64,000 nucleotides of DNA from Owenia fusiformis (GCA_903813345.2 CAIIXF020000006.1:6870989-6934988); one strand, 5' to 3'; counted from the first letter of the stretch, positions 43,962 through 58,700 are shown. The notes: generated by a model from the letters alone, not told the origin. Program-made: numbers and translations.

Positions 43962-46646
43962 GCTTGCGGTTTCATGACAATGACTACCTCAAGTGTATCA
44001 CGAAATAATATTCAATTGACCATTTCCATAAATGGAAAAATAGATGGCATCGTGGGTGTTGGTAAGGCAAGAATACATGGGAATGGGAAGAGTCACTTAA
44101 TTTCATGATCTTACAGGTTATTCCATTTGGATCAACTTAAAACACAATTGGAATGTAACTATATGGTCTAATTGGCATGTGGATTATGATTTCACATTTC
44201 AATTGTGATCCTTACAAGAGTAAAATGAACTTTTTAAGGTTTTCCAACATTGAGTCAATGGGGATTTAGCCCGACCTTTTTATGCAAGAAAATCTTTAGA
44301 ATTTGAATGGAATGAATTGAACAGTCTGTCGGATACAGACTAGAGCCATATAAAAATTCTCCCATTCCGATGGACCTGTATTTGACCATCTTTGATCATA
44401 TTACACATAAGACACGTTTTAGGGTCCCTCTTTAGACATATTGGAACCACAATAACTTTCAATACTAACAATCTCTATATAAAATCATTCATTTTCAGAA
44501 TCAATAAATGTTGTTTAGTTTCACAATTACTGCACATTAAGATGAATAACTTTATTTTTGGAACAATTGTAAAAAGAAAAATAATTGAACAAAACACCAT
44601 ATAAATTAAGTTGGAAATAATGGCTAAATAGCCTAATATTACATGTATATTTATTTTATTCTTGAAAATTATCAACTTTGCCACATAGTAATCCATATAT
44701 TATATATAAATATATAATAGTAATTCATATTTCATTTATTAGCAGCACAGCTGAACAATTGACAACACATAAAAAGTAATAAACTGTCACATGTACTAGT
44801 ATGTCATAATCTCGTAATTGAACTTAAATCAAACCCATTGTATATCCATCATGGAATACCATGGCCCTCAATTCTTGCATCATAGATCAATTGCAATTAA
44901 AGACAGACAGTATATCATCATATTACTCTTATTTGGATTCCGATCAATAGTATTCTGACCAATGGATTCTGGACTACAGTATTTGGTTTTGTACAATTTG
45001 AATTCATTCAAATGATGTGCACCCAAAATTTGGGCTGGCTATAACTAAATAAAAGTACATTGTAACTTCAAAGCATCCATTCACAGACAAAACATTAACA
45101 ACAATGAATATGACAAACAAGCGATGAATGGTGTGATATAAAATGAGTATAATGACATACAATAAGTACAATGACATACAGCGAGTATGATGACATTTAA
45201 GTACATTTTTGGCACTGTTTCTCAAATGAATCAAGCTATAAATCACAGAGGAAAGACTAGTTTTACAGTTTTACATTGGGTACAAACACTAAAACTAAGG
45301 CTATGTATTCTCAAACATTACTGTAGATACACTTAATTTGGCTACCGTTTTAATTTGAAGGATTGGTGGATTAATGTGTTTGGCGCAACACCATGTACCC
45401 CATCTAAGCATGTTTATCCTAATAATACCTATTTGGATGACAGTGCTATAGTAAGACTTATTGTAAGTAGAACAGAAATGCTTATTTCCAGAACGATGAT
45501 AAAACTTGAGCTCAATCCTAAATCCACCATATTAAATAGCCACCAATCATGAAATTTAGCAAATCCGCAAAATTAAGTAGCGTCAAATTAAGTGTATCTA
45601 CATTATACAATATCTAATTTTTGGCAGCTCTCTATCTGGTTCATAGACATAGGGTGACATCTTTAGATCTAGACAAGATACTTTTATGCCTTTACATGTA
45701 CATTGCAAATAAATGGGTGAATATTTTCTTTGTTTCAATTCTCAATTACTTCGTCAAAATGAAGATCATTCATGCATGACGTGATATCATTTAGGATTTA
45801 TGAGGAAACAGAATGGAAAATATAACATTGAATAATAAAACAAATATTTCATTCTTTTCAAAGTATGGGAAATACTGTGTTTTACTTTCAAAAGTAATAT
45901 TCCATTCACCTCTTGGATATTTGAGAAAATTGCTTGTGAATAATGTACAGATATTCCCCTCATATCAATAGAATGAAATATTTGTATAGGTATCATCATA
46001 GATGTCACCCGTGGCTATAACCAATTAATACAGTAGTCACAAATTCATACAAGGTGTTCAAAAATTTCAAAAATAATGTCCTGTTTACCTTTGAAACACC
46101 CTGTTGATTTACAAACACAATGAAAATTGTTATTGCATTTCATGTAGGTTTCTAATGACAATAGCATAATTTGTAAAAATCTGATTGATCAATGTGATGT
46201 AAATACAGAATCTGCATTAAACTCTGACATCACTCTGACTGTATCACGTGCCTTGATGTTTATATCCTCATCTCTTTTGAAAAACAATCATACACACCTA
46301 GATATCATTGATTGATTTTTCAAGAAAATCTGGAAAAAATCAAGAAGATATTGTGCCCTTGAAAAGAGGAATCTAACTAGGCTTGGACCTTGAGAAATAC
46401 TGACTCTCAGGTACACTATTTTCTGTATTTTGACTCCAAGCATTGAATAAAATATGGTATTTCTCCCAATAAGCCCCTGTTTCCTTTCAAAATGTAATGA
46501 ATTATCTTATCAAAGCCAATGTGCTCTTGACATACTTTCAATCAAAGACCCATATGTCAAGTAAAACATGGGCCTTATTACAAGAAATAAATACTTTCAA
46601 TAAATGGATGAAGTTCCATATAAGAAATCTGACCGAGTCTGTGTTT
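43962..46646. other. intergenic region between EXOSC2 and NAGLU
   Basis: Holds the EXOSC2 5' UTR and promoter (just above 43961) and the NAGLU 3' end (below 46647). No clear TATA box and no sharp GC rise. Contains one MITE (45323-45602) and AT-rich sequence around 44690-44740. A TTCAAAAATTTC / GAAACACCCTG pair near 46050-46104 looks like a small mariner remnant. No other gene seen. Confidence 0.6.
45323..45602. mobile_element. 280-bp MITE with TGTAGATACACTTAATTTG ends
   Basis: Left end TGTAGATACACTTAATTTGG and right end its inverse CAAATTAAGTGTATCTACA. CCGCAAAATTAAGTAGC near the right end is shared with motifs at 19830-19960. No coding potential. Confidence 0.7.
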
Positions 46647-46762
46647 CTATCCACCAGCTTGTATCCTCTTTCTATTGACATTCCAAAGTCTTGTAAAGAA
46701 CATTGATTTCGTGAGTGGGAAATATTTCTCACGCATTGACCTGGACATGTCAAGTTGGTTCC
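46647..46762 (-). CDS. NAGLU last exon
   Basis: 116 nt: two bases completing Gly, then NQLDMSRSMREKYFPLTKS to RKRIQAGG and TAG. REKYFP aligns with human FLKYYP. The tail runs ~14 residues longer than human after that point, with basic residues. Confidence 0.85.
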
Positions 46763-49700
46763 CTGTAAAAAAAGAAATCAGAATAAATAAAGGAAGTGTG
46801 AAACATGTATATTGCAATATAAAATAGATGTAGTATACAACTTCGCTAACTTAAAGCGGTTGTATTTAGAAATATTTTTATTGGTATCTACTCAAATGGG
46901 GTTGTATTTAGAAATATTGTGGAATCAACTCACCTAGAGTTATATATGGAAATATTGTGGTATCTACTCACCTAGAAATGTATTTGGAAAAATGTTGGTA
47001 TCTACTCATCTAGGATTGTATTTAGAAATATTGTGGTATCTACTCACCTAGAAATGTATATGGACATATTTTGGTATATACTCATCGAGGATTGAATTTA
47101 GAAATATTGTAGTATCTACTCACCTATGTTGGATTTAGAAATATTGTGGTATCTACTCACCTAAAGTTGTATTTGGAAATATTGTGGTATCTAGAGTGAA
47201 TGGATACTCAATCCTTGTATAAACTTCTTGATCAAACTTTGACTGGTCAAACGATCCACCCTTAAAATAAGATATATGAAGAATTAATTAAAAATACAGG
47301 TTGAGCCAAACACTATCCATATTTTCTATTTGAATTAAAATTTTTGAAAATGCATGGATTTTGATAAAACAAATTATTAAAAATTATTAAAAGTACAGGG
47401 TGGGCAAAAAAAGTCCATATTTTGTTTTTTGATATAACTTTTGAAAATACATGATTTTTGATAAAACTTTTGCAGATGCAAGAATCACTTTTGCAATTGT
47501 TCCTGAAATGGGATAAATAAATCTTTAGAGGTTACTGATTAATAAAACAGACATTAGGGGTACATGTACAATTTTCTGGATGATATTTGAAAGAACAATT
47601 TTACGCTGATATTAGTCATGCCTCAAATTATAGTACCAGTCTAATGACATACATGTATCATTCAGTCTATTAGAGACATGCATGTACAGGGTGTTCAGTA
47701 TATTCTTACCCAGGAACCCCTGAAGATTTATTTACCCCATTTCAGGAATAACTGCAAAAGTGATTCCTGTATTTCACCAATGATTTTTTTTAAATCGATG
47801 CAATATTTAAACAAGTGGACGATAACAAAATATTGCTACGGAGGACACAATCTCAGTAGCAATACAGAGAATACAGAATATTTTTTGGGGATTTTCTCCA
47901 AAGTAAAATGTATTGGCCTAAGATCACACGATAAAAATGTTATAGAATGATTTGAAGTGCAATATAATGATATATTGTGCTCTCGATATTCTGTATTGGC
48001 ACGAGACGAAGTCGAGTGCCAAAACATAATTTCTGGAGCAGAATATATCCTGTATTACACATCAAATCATTCATTAACTTTTAATATTATCTGTCCAAAA
48101 GATATTTCACTTTCTATGATTTTATAACATGGGGTATATTGGGAATATCCCTGACCTAAAAGTCACATTTTCAATAAAATTAAATTTAAAAATTAAGTTA
48201 AAATAAAATTAAGTTGATTAGCACTTTTTAAAACCACATTTCTAGATGTAATTCACATGTAGAACTCTAAAATATGATGTCACTTTGACTGGACAAATTG
48301 TGTCATTTATTTTTCATTGATGAGCGAACCTTGAAGCACTTGAGACCATCATTTTATATTAGTCTCAGGTTCTAGTTTGGGGTGTTAGTGTACATGGAAC
48401 ACCATAATCAGCCAGACTACTATCTCATTTCAGCTTATTCATACATAACCAGACTTTTTGTTTAATGGTTGGCGGTAGGCACTAAATTTGTCTACCTGTG
48501 AAGGAAAATCCCCCACCTGTTTTTTTCACAAATAAACTCATTCTAGTGTAACAGTTTACATAATAAATTACATCTTTTATGCCTGGCGTTATGGGGATTT
48601 TATCAACACCTATGTCTAATACCACCACTGATAGGCCTGATAACATGTATCTCATTCAACACTATAGAACAGGACACTCCAATTACTTCTCCAATGTATT
48701 CCCTATATACAAAAGATAGCGTCAATTATCATCCATGAAGAATATCTTGTAAGCTTGAGAATGGAAAAATTGAGTTAGGTCTAAAATTATACTCAATAAA
48801 TTCTCTTGTAATCTTGTTCATTTAATCTCGATGGGATTTCATAATTAACTATGTTTGAAATGAAGGTAATTTTACAGTGTTAATGCAATAAGTGCCTTCT
48901 TTGTTGAGCGTAGTAGATCTAGTCCTGCAGGCTGATAACGGGGTGAAGCAAGTCCAGAGTAATTTGTTTCTATGGTTTACAATTTCCAGGATTTTTAAGA
49001 GTGGTGGTTTAAGTAAATCCTATAGACACAATGTCAAGAATCATAAAGAGTGATAACTCTTTAAACAATCATAATCCACTTGTCAACAAGATCAACACTT
49101 CTTGTATACAGGGTGTCCCGAAAGTATGGGGCCCCTCCTAGGCAGACATATACCAATGTCGTCATAGTACTGTATAACATGAAATATTGCCGTGGATATA
49201 AAGTTGCCGATTGCCGAATGTAAAACAGAAACGGCAACATAAAATTCGGAAATATAATTAAGTAATTGAAGATCGATCTTAGTGGGCGATAATATGGTAG
49301 TTGTCTAACGTGTGTCAACTTACTGTAATAGGGTAATTTTCTAACAAGTATCAACTTACTATACTTTAACAAAAATCATAAATAAAATACGATAAAATGA
49401 TAAAATCGAAGCTTTATTCCCCAGCATAAAATTACAATAAAAAGTTAATAATAAAATGTTGCAGTTAAAATGCATGCAGTAAAATCTATAAAATATTAAA
49501 AGGTTTGTATTGTTAAAAAGTTAAAATGTCAGAAGATCTAATTGTATCCAAGCGCTTTGGAAATCCCAGTTTTTAATCCCGATATTAAAAGTTTTTAATC
49601 CTGGTATTAATTTTCTTGAGTCTATCGAATGCGGGTATTATGTGAATAAATCACTCAAATTGTCACTCATAATCTTTACCATTAGGGATGTCAGGTTTTC

Positions 49701-52700
49701 TGAGTCAATCAAATGGAGGTGATTAAAATTCAGTTGTAAATCAAAATTATATTAGGGGTGACAGCTTAGCAATATTTTATTTGACTTTACATTTAGGGGT
49801 GTCAGGTCGGCAAACTTTTATTCGGCAATAACAATTTTAATCCAATTCGGAAAATAAAGCACCCGGATTTAAAACATGTTATACAGTATGTGTCATATAT
49901 CATTTTAAAGCTTATCCAAAGTTACATTGATTCACCAAGTATCATGGTTCAACTCTCAAATGTGAAAAAATAACAGGCATTTCAAAATTCAGTGTTTGGT
50001 CAAAATTAAGTTCAATTTTACTTCAAATCACTGGTCAATGTGTCCTCCCGGGCCATCTTAACAGCAGCAAATCTTTTTGGGTTGAAGGGATATTGAGTTG
50101 GAAAAAGAGAATGGTGAGGGTAGAAGCTCAAAGGAAACTCTTCTAAAGTGCCTTAGCAGGTTTTAAGAGGGTTACAAAATTCCACACCCCTATTTGAAGG
50201 GCTTTTAAGGTCATATCTGAAAATAATTGCTGCTGTTAACATGGCCAAGGGGGACACATTGACTAGTAATGTGGTGTAAAATTTAACTTTATTTTGACAA
50301 AACACTAACTTTTAAAATGACTGTAACTTTTTCCCATTTGGGAGTTAAACCATGATACTTGGCAAATCAATGTAACTTTGGATAAGCTTTAAAATGATAT
50401 ATGACACACACTATGAGGACACTGGAATATGTATGCCTAGGAGGGGCCCCATACTTTCGGGACACCCTGTAGAATGGATTTTCACATTAATTCTAATGGA
50501 ATATTTGAGACCATTCACTATTTTCAATAATAAAATGCTGTAAAATTATCTAGTGCCATTTAAAAATATTTTTCAACCTAAGTGACATCATCGTGATGTC
50601 ACACAGGTGGCAGATTGTGACCTCTAGAATTTAGTTTAAATTAAATCAGAGTTTTTCTTGCAAAAAGTCCTTCGAAAACCAAAAATAAAAAAGTTTAATT
50701 TATCACATTTTAATAATGAGACCTTTAAGTATATAATATGCTGTCTAATAGCACCTAACCCAACCAAAACATCACTACCATGTGTCAAGATGGGAATGGG
50801 ATTTGACACATTCTCTCGTCTTAATAGAGGAAAAGAAACAAATATTTATTAACTCTAGCCTAATACATTTTTTGGGCAGATGTTCCACGATATGAAGCTG
50901 CTCTAAGCTCACTTTTTCAGGTGAAATGTCAGAATGAATAATATGTAGGCATGATTGATATGGTGTTTTGAATGTTAAAAGGGATGAAACATTAGAGCAG
51001 GGGGTCTAGCCTTTTTTCTGCAAGTAAAACTGAAAAAATAAAGTATGGTCCTCAAGGGAGAATATGGACCTTTTTTATTAGTTTAGAAATATATAGAAAG
51101 AGGACCATAATCTCAAAGGGATCAGAATTTATTTTCTTTGACTCAAGATAATATGTACATGTACAGGGTGGTCCAAAAAAATGGGACACTCGTATTTCAA
51201 AAATAAATATTGATTTTCTTGATGTAAACATGTCATATTATATATCAGTGGATAGGGTATTTACTTATCTTTAATTTGGTATATCATAAGTTCAAATTAA
51301 TTATAATGTCTGTCAACCAGCGTCCATAATATAAATGATGTCATTTTCATTTCAAAACGGGTTCTCCAAAACTTGCAAAAACCAAGTTCTTAGTCAACTT
51401 TATTTAAATAAACAGATATTCAATATGCCCACCATTTTGATCAAATGTAGCCCTCAATTTTGGCCTAAACTGGTCAATAGCATCATTGATATGCTGATGA
51501 GACAATGAATTTCACTTCTCAACAATTCTATCCTTAATAAGGAACTGAGTAGATGTAAGGGGTTCATGATAAAACAATTCTGTTAGTTCTCCCAATATGT
51601 GGTTGTCGCAGACGTTGACCTCGGATGGCCCAATTATGCTGTCTTTGGACCATCCTGATATGAGCTCATTTTCGAATCATTACATTTTCTAACAAGGTGG
51701 GGCTCCAATCAATAGATCCCACAAGAGTGTCAAATGGTTAAAAGAAAATGTGCCTAGATTCACCCCCCACCCCCTTAATCACTGCCTCCCAAGATCACTC
51801 GATTACCCAAGATCTGCGATGCGACAACCACGTATGGGGAGAACTATCAGAATTAGTGTACCATAAATCCTTTACATCTATTCAGTTCCTGAAGGACAGA
51901 ATTATTGAGAAGTGAAATTCATTGTCTCAACAGCATATCAATGATGCTATTGACCAGTTTAGGCCAAAATTAAGGGCTACAATTGATCAAAATGGTGGAC
52001 ATATTGAACGTCTGTTTATGTAAATAAAGCTGACAATAAAATTTGGTTTTTGCAAGTTTCGGAAAACCTGTTTTGAAACGAAAATGACATCATTTATATT
52101 ATGGACGCTGGTTGACAGACATTATTATAAATTATATATGATATACTTATGATATACCAAATTAAAGATGAGTAAATGCCCTATGCATTGGTATATAACA
52201 TGCCATGTTTTCATCAAGAAAATCAATATTTATTTTTGAAATACGAGTGTCCCATTTTTTTGGACCACCCTGTATATAACTCGATGTAGGGTTGTTATGC
52301 ATGTTTTCATATATATAAAGGAATTACATAAGCATTGAATAAATAGTTTATGATAATCATATTTATGTGGCACTCTGTAGTTCTAGTATTTAGAGAATTA
52401 CTCAGATGTGAGTAGGTAGTTACCAGTTTCACTACCAGGTGGCTCGTTTGGGTCAGAAGCATGGCGGGTATAGTAGAAAGTTCCCTTTAACTTCAATATT
52501 CATCAATTTAGTGGTTCAATTTTCATATCACCCTTGTGTGACTAATACAGGTACTTATGCAAATTAAAGTATGTCCAGTAAAAGAAAATGTTATCTGACC
52601 AATACAAGAAAAGATATTTCACTTTTGGCGATTTTATAACATGGGGTTTATGGGGAACTATAAGTCACATTTAAAAAAAAAATTAAATTTGCAAAGTTGA

Positions 52701-55700
52701 TGAACAATTTTCGAAACCATATTTCTAGATGTACTTTTACATGTAGATTTTGAATATGACATCACTTTGACTGAATTTTGAATATCTAATGACGTAATTC
52801 AAGATTATTTCAACTCGTATCTAATCTTTTGTAGATAATTTTGCTTTTGGCTGCACCTAACGCACCTTTTTATTGTCTGGTTATAAAAAATATGATCAAT
52901 AGTAGAATACACTTTAATCCTTCTCACTAACAGCATTTACATCTCCATTTAATACTTTTTAATCATACCCTTGATTTTGCAAAAATTGTTTCAAATCCCC
53001 CTTTCAAATTATTGGTCCCTCCTCCTTAAGTACTTATTTATGATAAGTGAAACATAGAGTCTGGTCAAAAAAGGTTCACAATATCAAAACACCATCATAC
53101 TGTGAGGCAAGTAAATGTCAAGCTGGACAATTAAAGATGCAAAAGAGAGAAAATTTACAAGTTCAACACTGCAAATGAATAATTGATGGAACACAATTTC
53201 CGAAACCACATCTGGATATCATAAAATATGGAACTTTAGGAATATTATGACAAGAGTAGAGGCAACAATCTAATAGGGAAGAGAAAATTCAATAATTAGG
53301 AAAATTATTGTTATAACGTTACAAGGAAAACAACAGCCAGAGCTCAAACATTAACAACATTAGTTAAATTAGACATTTCTTATCCGGAATACTGATCCGG
53401 CTTTTATCAAGAACAAAACAGTTTCTATCACGAATGAGATAATAAGATGGATGGAAAAATAAGATGGAATATATAAACCAGGAATAAATTTGTTTACAGA
53501 GATGAAAACAACAGACTTAGTCGATGTAGGAAACCAATCAAATTGGGAGGATATAACTAAAAGTGATTTTCATGGACACCAAAAGCAAAATGAATCAAAT
53601 CACACTATAGTGACCGTAACAAAATCACTATGGTTATATGGAGGAATAACTCTTGTATTGCTAGGCCTTCTGGGTAATATTTTCTCAATAATAGTTTTAT
53701 CACGAAAACGCCTAAGGAAGTCATCATGGAGTTTATACCTTACAGTCCTGGCTGTATCTGACATTATAATACTTATAACAACAAGTCTGGATTGGTGGTT
53801 CCAAACTTTAACTGGAAAGTTTTTCGGTGATCTGTCAGAACCAGGATGTAAAATCGAGGCATTTGCGACATACTTCAGCACGCATTACGCAGCTTGGATA
53901 ATGGCTGCTGTAGCAGGAGAAAGGATAATATTTATTTATTTTCCACATCATGCTAAACGTTTGTGTACCAGAACGGTTGCAAGGACAACCTGCGGAATTC
54001 TGGGATTGATATTTACATTATGCAATCTACATTTTTTCTGGACAATTGGAATTGTTTGTGACGGCGCTTTCTGCTATTGTTATTTCATAATTAGTTTCCC
54101 TGAATGGTCGAAGATTGATTTGATACTATCATCTGTCTTGCCTTTTTTTCTAATTGCGATATGTAATGCATTGTTCATCAAACGTATGATGTCATTATAT
54201 TCGGGACCAAACACGTCAAGAGCGAGACGCTTAAAATCAACAATTGTTATGATGATGTCAATAACAATCGCATTCATATTTCTGACGCTTCCAGTTGCGA
54301 TTTTAATTGTCATAGCAGATTCAAGCTCCACCTATTATCAGGACACCGACCCAGAAATCAATACAGCATTTTCAGTTGCGATGTTCCTCCATCAGTTCAA
54401 TTCAGTGATTAACTTTGGTTTGTATTTCTTAACCAATGAAAGGTTCAAGAATGAAGTGAAATGCATGCTGGGATTGAAGATCACCCATTTGAGTAGACAG
54501 AGTCGCTTGAGTTATTCAACTCTGAGCAGCTTCCTAAGGAAGAGGAACTCAGTAGTGGATATGGAAGCTCTATGATCTTTCTTGATTAATATGTGAACAA
54601 AACTATAGGATGTCAAAAAAGGGGTTGGTGATACTTTCTGGCATCCTGTAAAGTAACATTTTGTTTTAGAAGCATTTTATGAGTTTGTGTACATGTATAA
54701 TTAAAATTCCATTTTTTGCATTTTGAGAATACTTGACATTTATTCAACAAGTGTAATAAAAATATGATGCCTCAGAATATTGATGTTTGCATGAGTAAAT
54801 TATCCTATATAGGGGGACCAAAAATGGAACCCTGGTATGTGAGCATACTAAAGAGTGATTCCTTTAGAGAGCTGATAGCATTGAAGAAATTGAGTAGAGG
54901 TCTTCTCAAAATGAAGTCCATGTGTAAGGGTGCTCATATAAGTTGTATATACATTATGCAAGGTGTGCTCATATTTGTTCATATGTTATAGGTGCTCACA
55001 TATGTTTTTCATATATTAGCTGCACTCACATTAATTGATCATATGTTATGGGTGCTCACATTAGTTCTTCATATGTGATGGGTATTCAAATTAGTTGTTC
55101 ATATGTTAAGTGTGCTCACATTTGTTGTTCACATAATATGTATTCTCACATTTGTTGTGCATGTGTTACAGGTGCTCATATTTCCTGTTCGTATGTTAGA
55201 TGTGCTTACATTAGTATTTTAAGGTTAAGTTTTATCTATGATGATTATTTTTGTATCACATTTTTTGACATACTACGAAGGCTGAACACATTAGTTGTTC
55301 ATATGTTATTGGTGCTCATATTAATTGTTTTCTGTTAGATGTGCTCACATTAGTTGTTTATATATAAGGTGTGCCTACATTTGTTGTTCATATGTTATTG
55401 GTGTTCCAATTAGTTGTTCATATATTAGGTGTGTTCACATTAGTTGTTCATATGTTAAAGGTGCTATAATAATTGAATTCTGAAGATCATATCAAAACAC
55501 AATCAAGACAGATAATCATTTTGAACATTGTCTTAAAATGCCAAATTGATTATCTAATGCTGCACATAATATAATAGATTATATCATCAAGTAGATTGTG
55601 TGTATGTCTAGTAATATGGATACTAGATCATGCCATAATAACTTCATACAGTGTAATATAATTGGCATGATAGAGATTGCAATTAGGAATTGACACTAAT

Positions 55701-58700
55701 TACTGAAAAACACCATTGACTTCTACCATAATACATCAGTTATGATCTTATAACACAATTTCAAAATGATCCTACTCGGGAAATAAAAATTCCAATATCT
55801 CCTCTATATGGCAATAGCTACTAGAAATATTTGTCCTTGATACACTTAACAGCTACTGAGCTTAAAGTGGTACAATATAGTGTCTTATTCAAACTCTTTT
55901 TGCCATAGTGAAAATGGTATCATATAGTACCAATGAAATGAAGTATAGTACCATACTAAAACTGTACTCTATAGCACTGTTTCAAAACAAAATAAAACCA
56001 TACAGAACCAAAATTTGGATCGTACTTTGGGATAATAATGGATGTAGATGGGGTGATTAAGATGAGTACTGAAACTTACAGACTCGATAGCCTCCGTCAG
56101 CTTGAGGGTGAACAGCTGCCAGCGCTCCCTGTAATATGCCTTCACCAGCCCTGACCAATGTCTACTTGAACGATCTGCTCTCTACAAAAATAAAATTGGA
56201 AAAAATTTCTGGATTTTCTCGAATAATTCATCCTCATTTGGATGAAAAGCTTCCTGATTGATTTTTTGGAAACTAGAGCTGTAACATATTTAGGTAAAAA
56301 ATAAAGAAGCAGACAACCTGAACCTACCTCTCCATTCGGTCCCCAGAGTGTAATCAACATCCGTGCGTTGTATTCATAGTGGCTTCTCTCCTGAAGAGTG
56401 AGTCCTAATGCACGTGCCCCATCCAACCACGTTCCTAGTAAATAATGGCGATCAGTCCGCAATAATGTATCGAGATCATCAAAAAAGTCTAGAAAATCTT
56501 CACTAGTTGAAAGTAAGCGTTTTAGATCCTTTTTTAAATATGCGTTAATGACATCATCGTAAAGTTTGATTGAGATTAAAGTCATTGCCTGCTGGGTAAT
56601 TGTAACAGTATCGTGAGCGTAAAGATCCATGTTGTAATATACGCTGGAGGCATTCACCATACAGTCCCAAGCATAGAATAAATCTTGAGGGTCATACCAT
56701 AGCTGGAGATAAATTTAAAGTTTGTTAAGGTCATAAGTTATTGAACAAAGCCCAGTATTTATGATGATAGACATATTAACAAGGCAATAACATGCGAAAT
56801 GTAACCACCAGCCATTTGTTACAGATGCTGATTGCCAAATTCCAAATCCTGAACCCCATCCAGGAAAAAAGTTGGACACTATAACAATGGCACAACTTGT
56901 GGTGGCGACATAATGCTGTAAACTTAAAGCCTGTGTGAGAAAAGTATATATATCTTTTAAAGAAAATAGAAGGGATAGAGATAAGTTATTAAATTTCAAG
57001 ATTGTCACAGTTTAACAATATTTTTTGCCCTCATCATTCCATTTCATGCTTGTTTCTAATTTAAATTCCAATAATTCTGAAATATTTCAGGATAATATTT
57101 TAGAGGATTTCAAAGACTTTCTGTAAAAACATTGAACAAATTTGGATATTTCTGCATTTTAAATCTTTATTAATGTCTATATTTGATCAGTATTTCAATT
57201 AATTTAAAGCACTGTAAGGGGAAACGCTGGCTTTTGAAAAGAAAACCCAAAACTGTTTTCAGAACACAAGAATATTTGAACAATGTATGACAGTAATATA
57301 AATGAAAGAATTTTATTTAATTCTCATTGTCTCTACCCTGTATTGCCCCTTTAAACAAGCTTAATGGTTACTAAGAATAGCAGTGTCAGAACCAAAATGA
57401 TTCCAGATATTGCATTAGCTAAAATCATCTAATGTAATTTATCTTCATATTCTTCTGTTAATAATTTAATTCCAATGATATATTACTTTTCATAATAAAA
57501 AGAACTCATGCAACATATAAGATTGGCTCAACATGCAAGACTCAATGTCATCTGAAATCAGATATTCGAACATGACTGTAGTCACGCTTTCTATAAACTG
57601 TGAACAAAGTCAATATTTCACCCAGTATTTATTCGTCAATATAACACCTGGTAATATGAGTAATATGTGACGCCATAACAGCAGGCCATAGTAATGTTGG
57701 GCCACAAGGAATATTCAAATAAATGTTTGGTGAGTTTTCCTGTTTGAATTGTATTATAGACCACAGATCAGATATTATATTATTGAGTAATAACTACTTT
57801 AGGGCAAGGCACAAACGGTTTGTGCCTAGCCCTGCAGTATTTATTGGTCAATATAATACCTGCTCTTCGGTCTATATTTCTTAAATATTTCAATTGTCTT
57901 CAATTGTAATTGTATTATGGTATTTTGATAGTATGTATCTGATAGACTGGTAAGAATTTGGTCTGTTCAGGTTGTGCTAATTCAAGTAATGATTTCTTCA
58001 CACAATGGACATAACAGCACTTCAAGTGGCTATTAAGGTATATAACTGAGCACTATGAGGGTGAGGGGCAGATGAGACACTCCCTGTTTCAAATTATATA
58101 TTTGAACATTACAAAGCAGTGTAGGGCAAATTGTGTCTCATGGTTGCTCAGTTTTATTGAAGCTTTCTCTCTGGCCTGCTCAAGCCACACTTAAATGTCA
58201 AAAACATTACCTAGCTTATTGATAAGTGCAAATCTTTATTGAAAGTGACAAATAAATGTTTTTAATTTGGTTTATAGCAACAGTTTCATTAAGAATAAAG
58301 CAATAGGACAAACACTATAGCAAAATTAGCTATTTCTTATTGAATTCAAAGTCTTTTCACTAGGTTTCTAATGCCGTTTGTTCCAACATTACTAAAATTA
58401 CTTTATCGTCCTTTGGAAACATGAAATAAAATTTAATGTCAAAAATCAATATTTTGAGAACATAATTTTCATCTCTTTTTTCAGCATATACTCATGCACT
58501 ATGTTTAATTTAGGCATGCAATTTTCAAGATTGATGACAAGCTAGGCTACATTAGCAATTGTCAATAGACAAAAATCTCCATTTTTAACCTAAATCCTCG
58601 ATCAAACTGTTTCCATGAACAATGTAAGCTTGAAATAAATCATGTTTTGCACTCACAGTCAACACTTACTTTTGGCAACAGTGGAGGGTTTAGTTGTGGT

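Noticed and set aside
53490-53501. Earlier start for the second GPCR
   Set aside because: The codon at 53490 is TTG and the stretch overlaps a likely splice acceptor; ATG at 53502 is the better start.
55048-55338. 96-codon Cys/Ser-rich ORF
   Set aside because: Product of the ~30-bp degenerate tandem repeat; the apparent cysteine pattern is the unit repeating.
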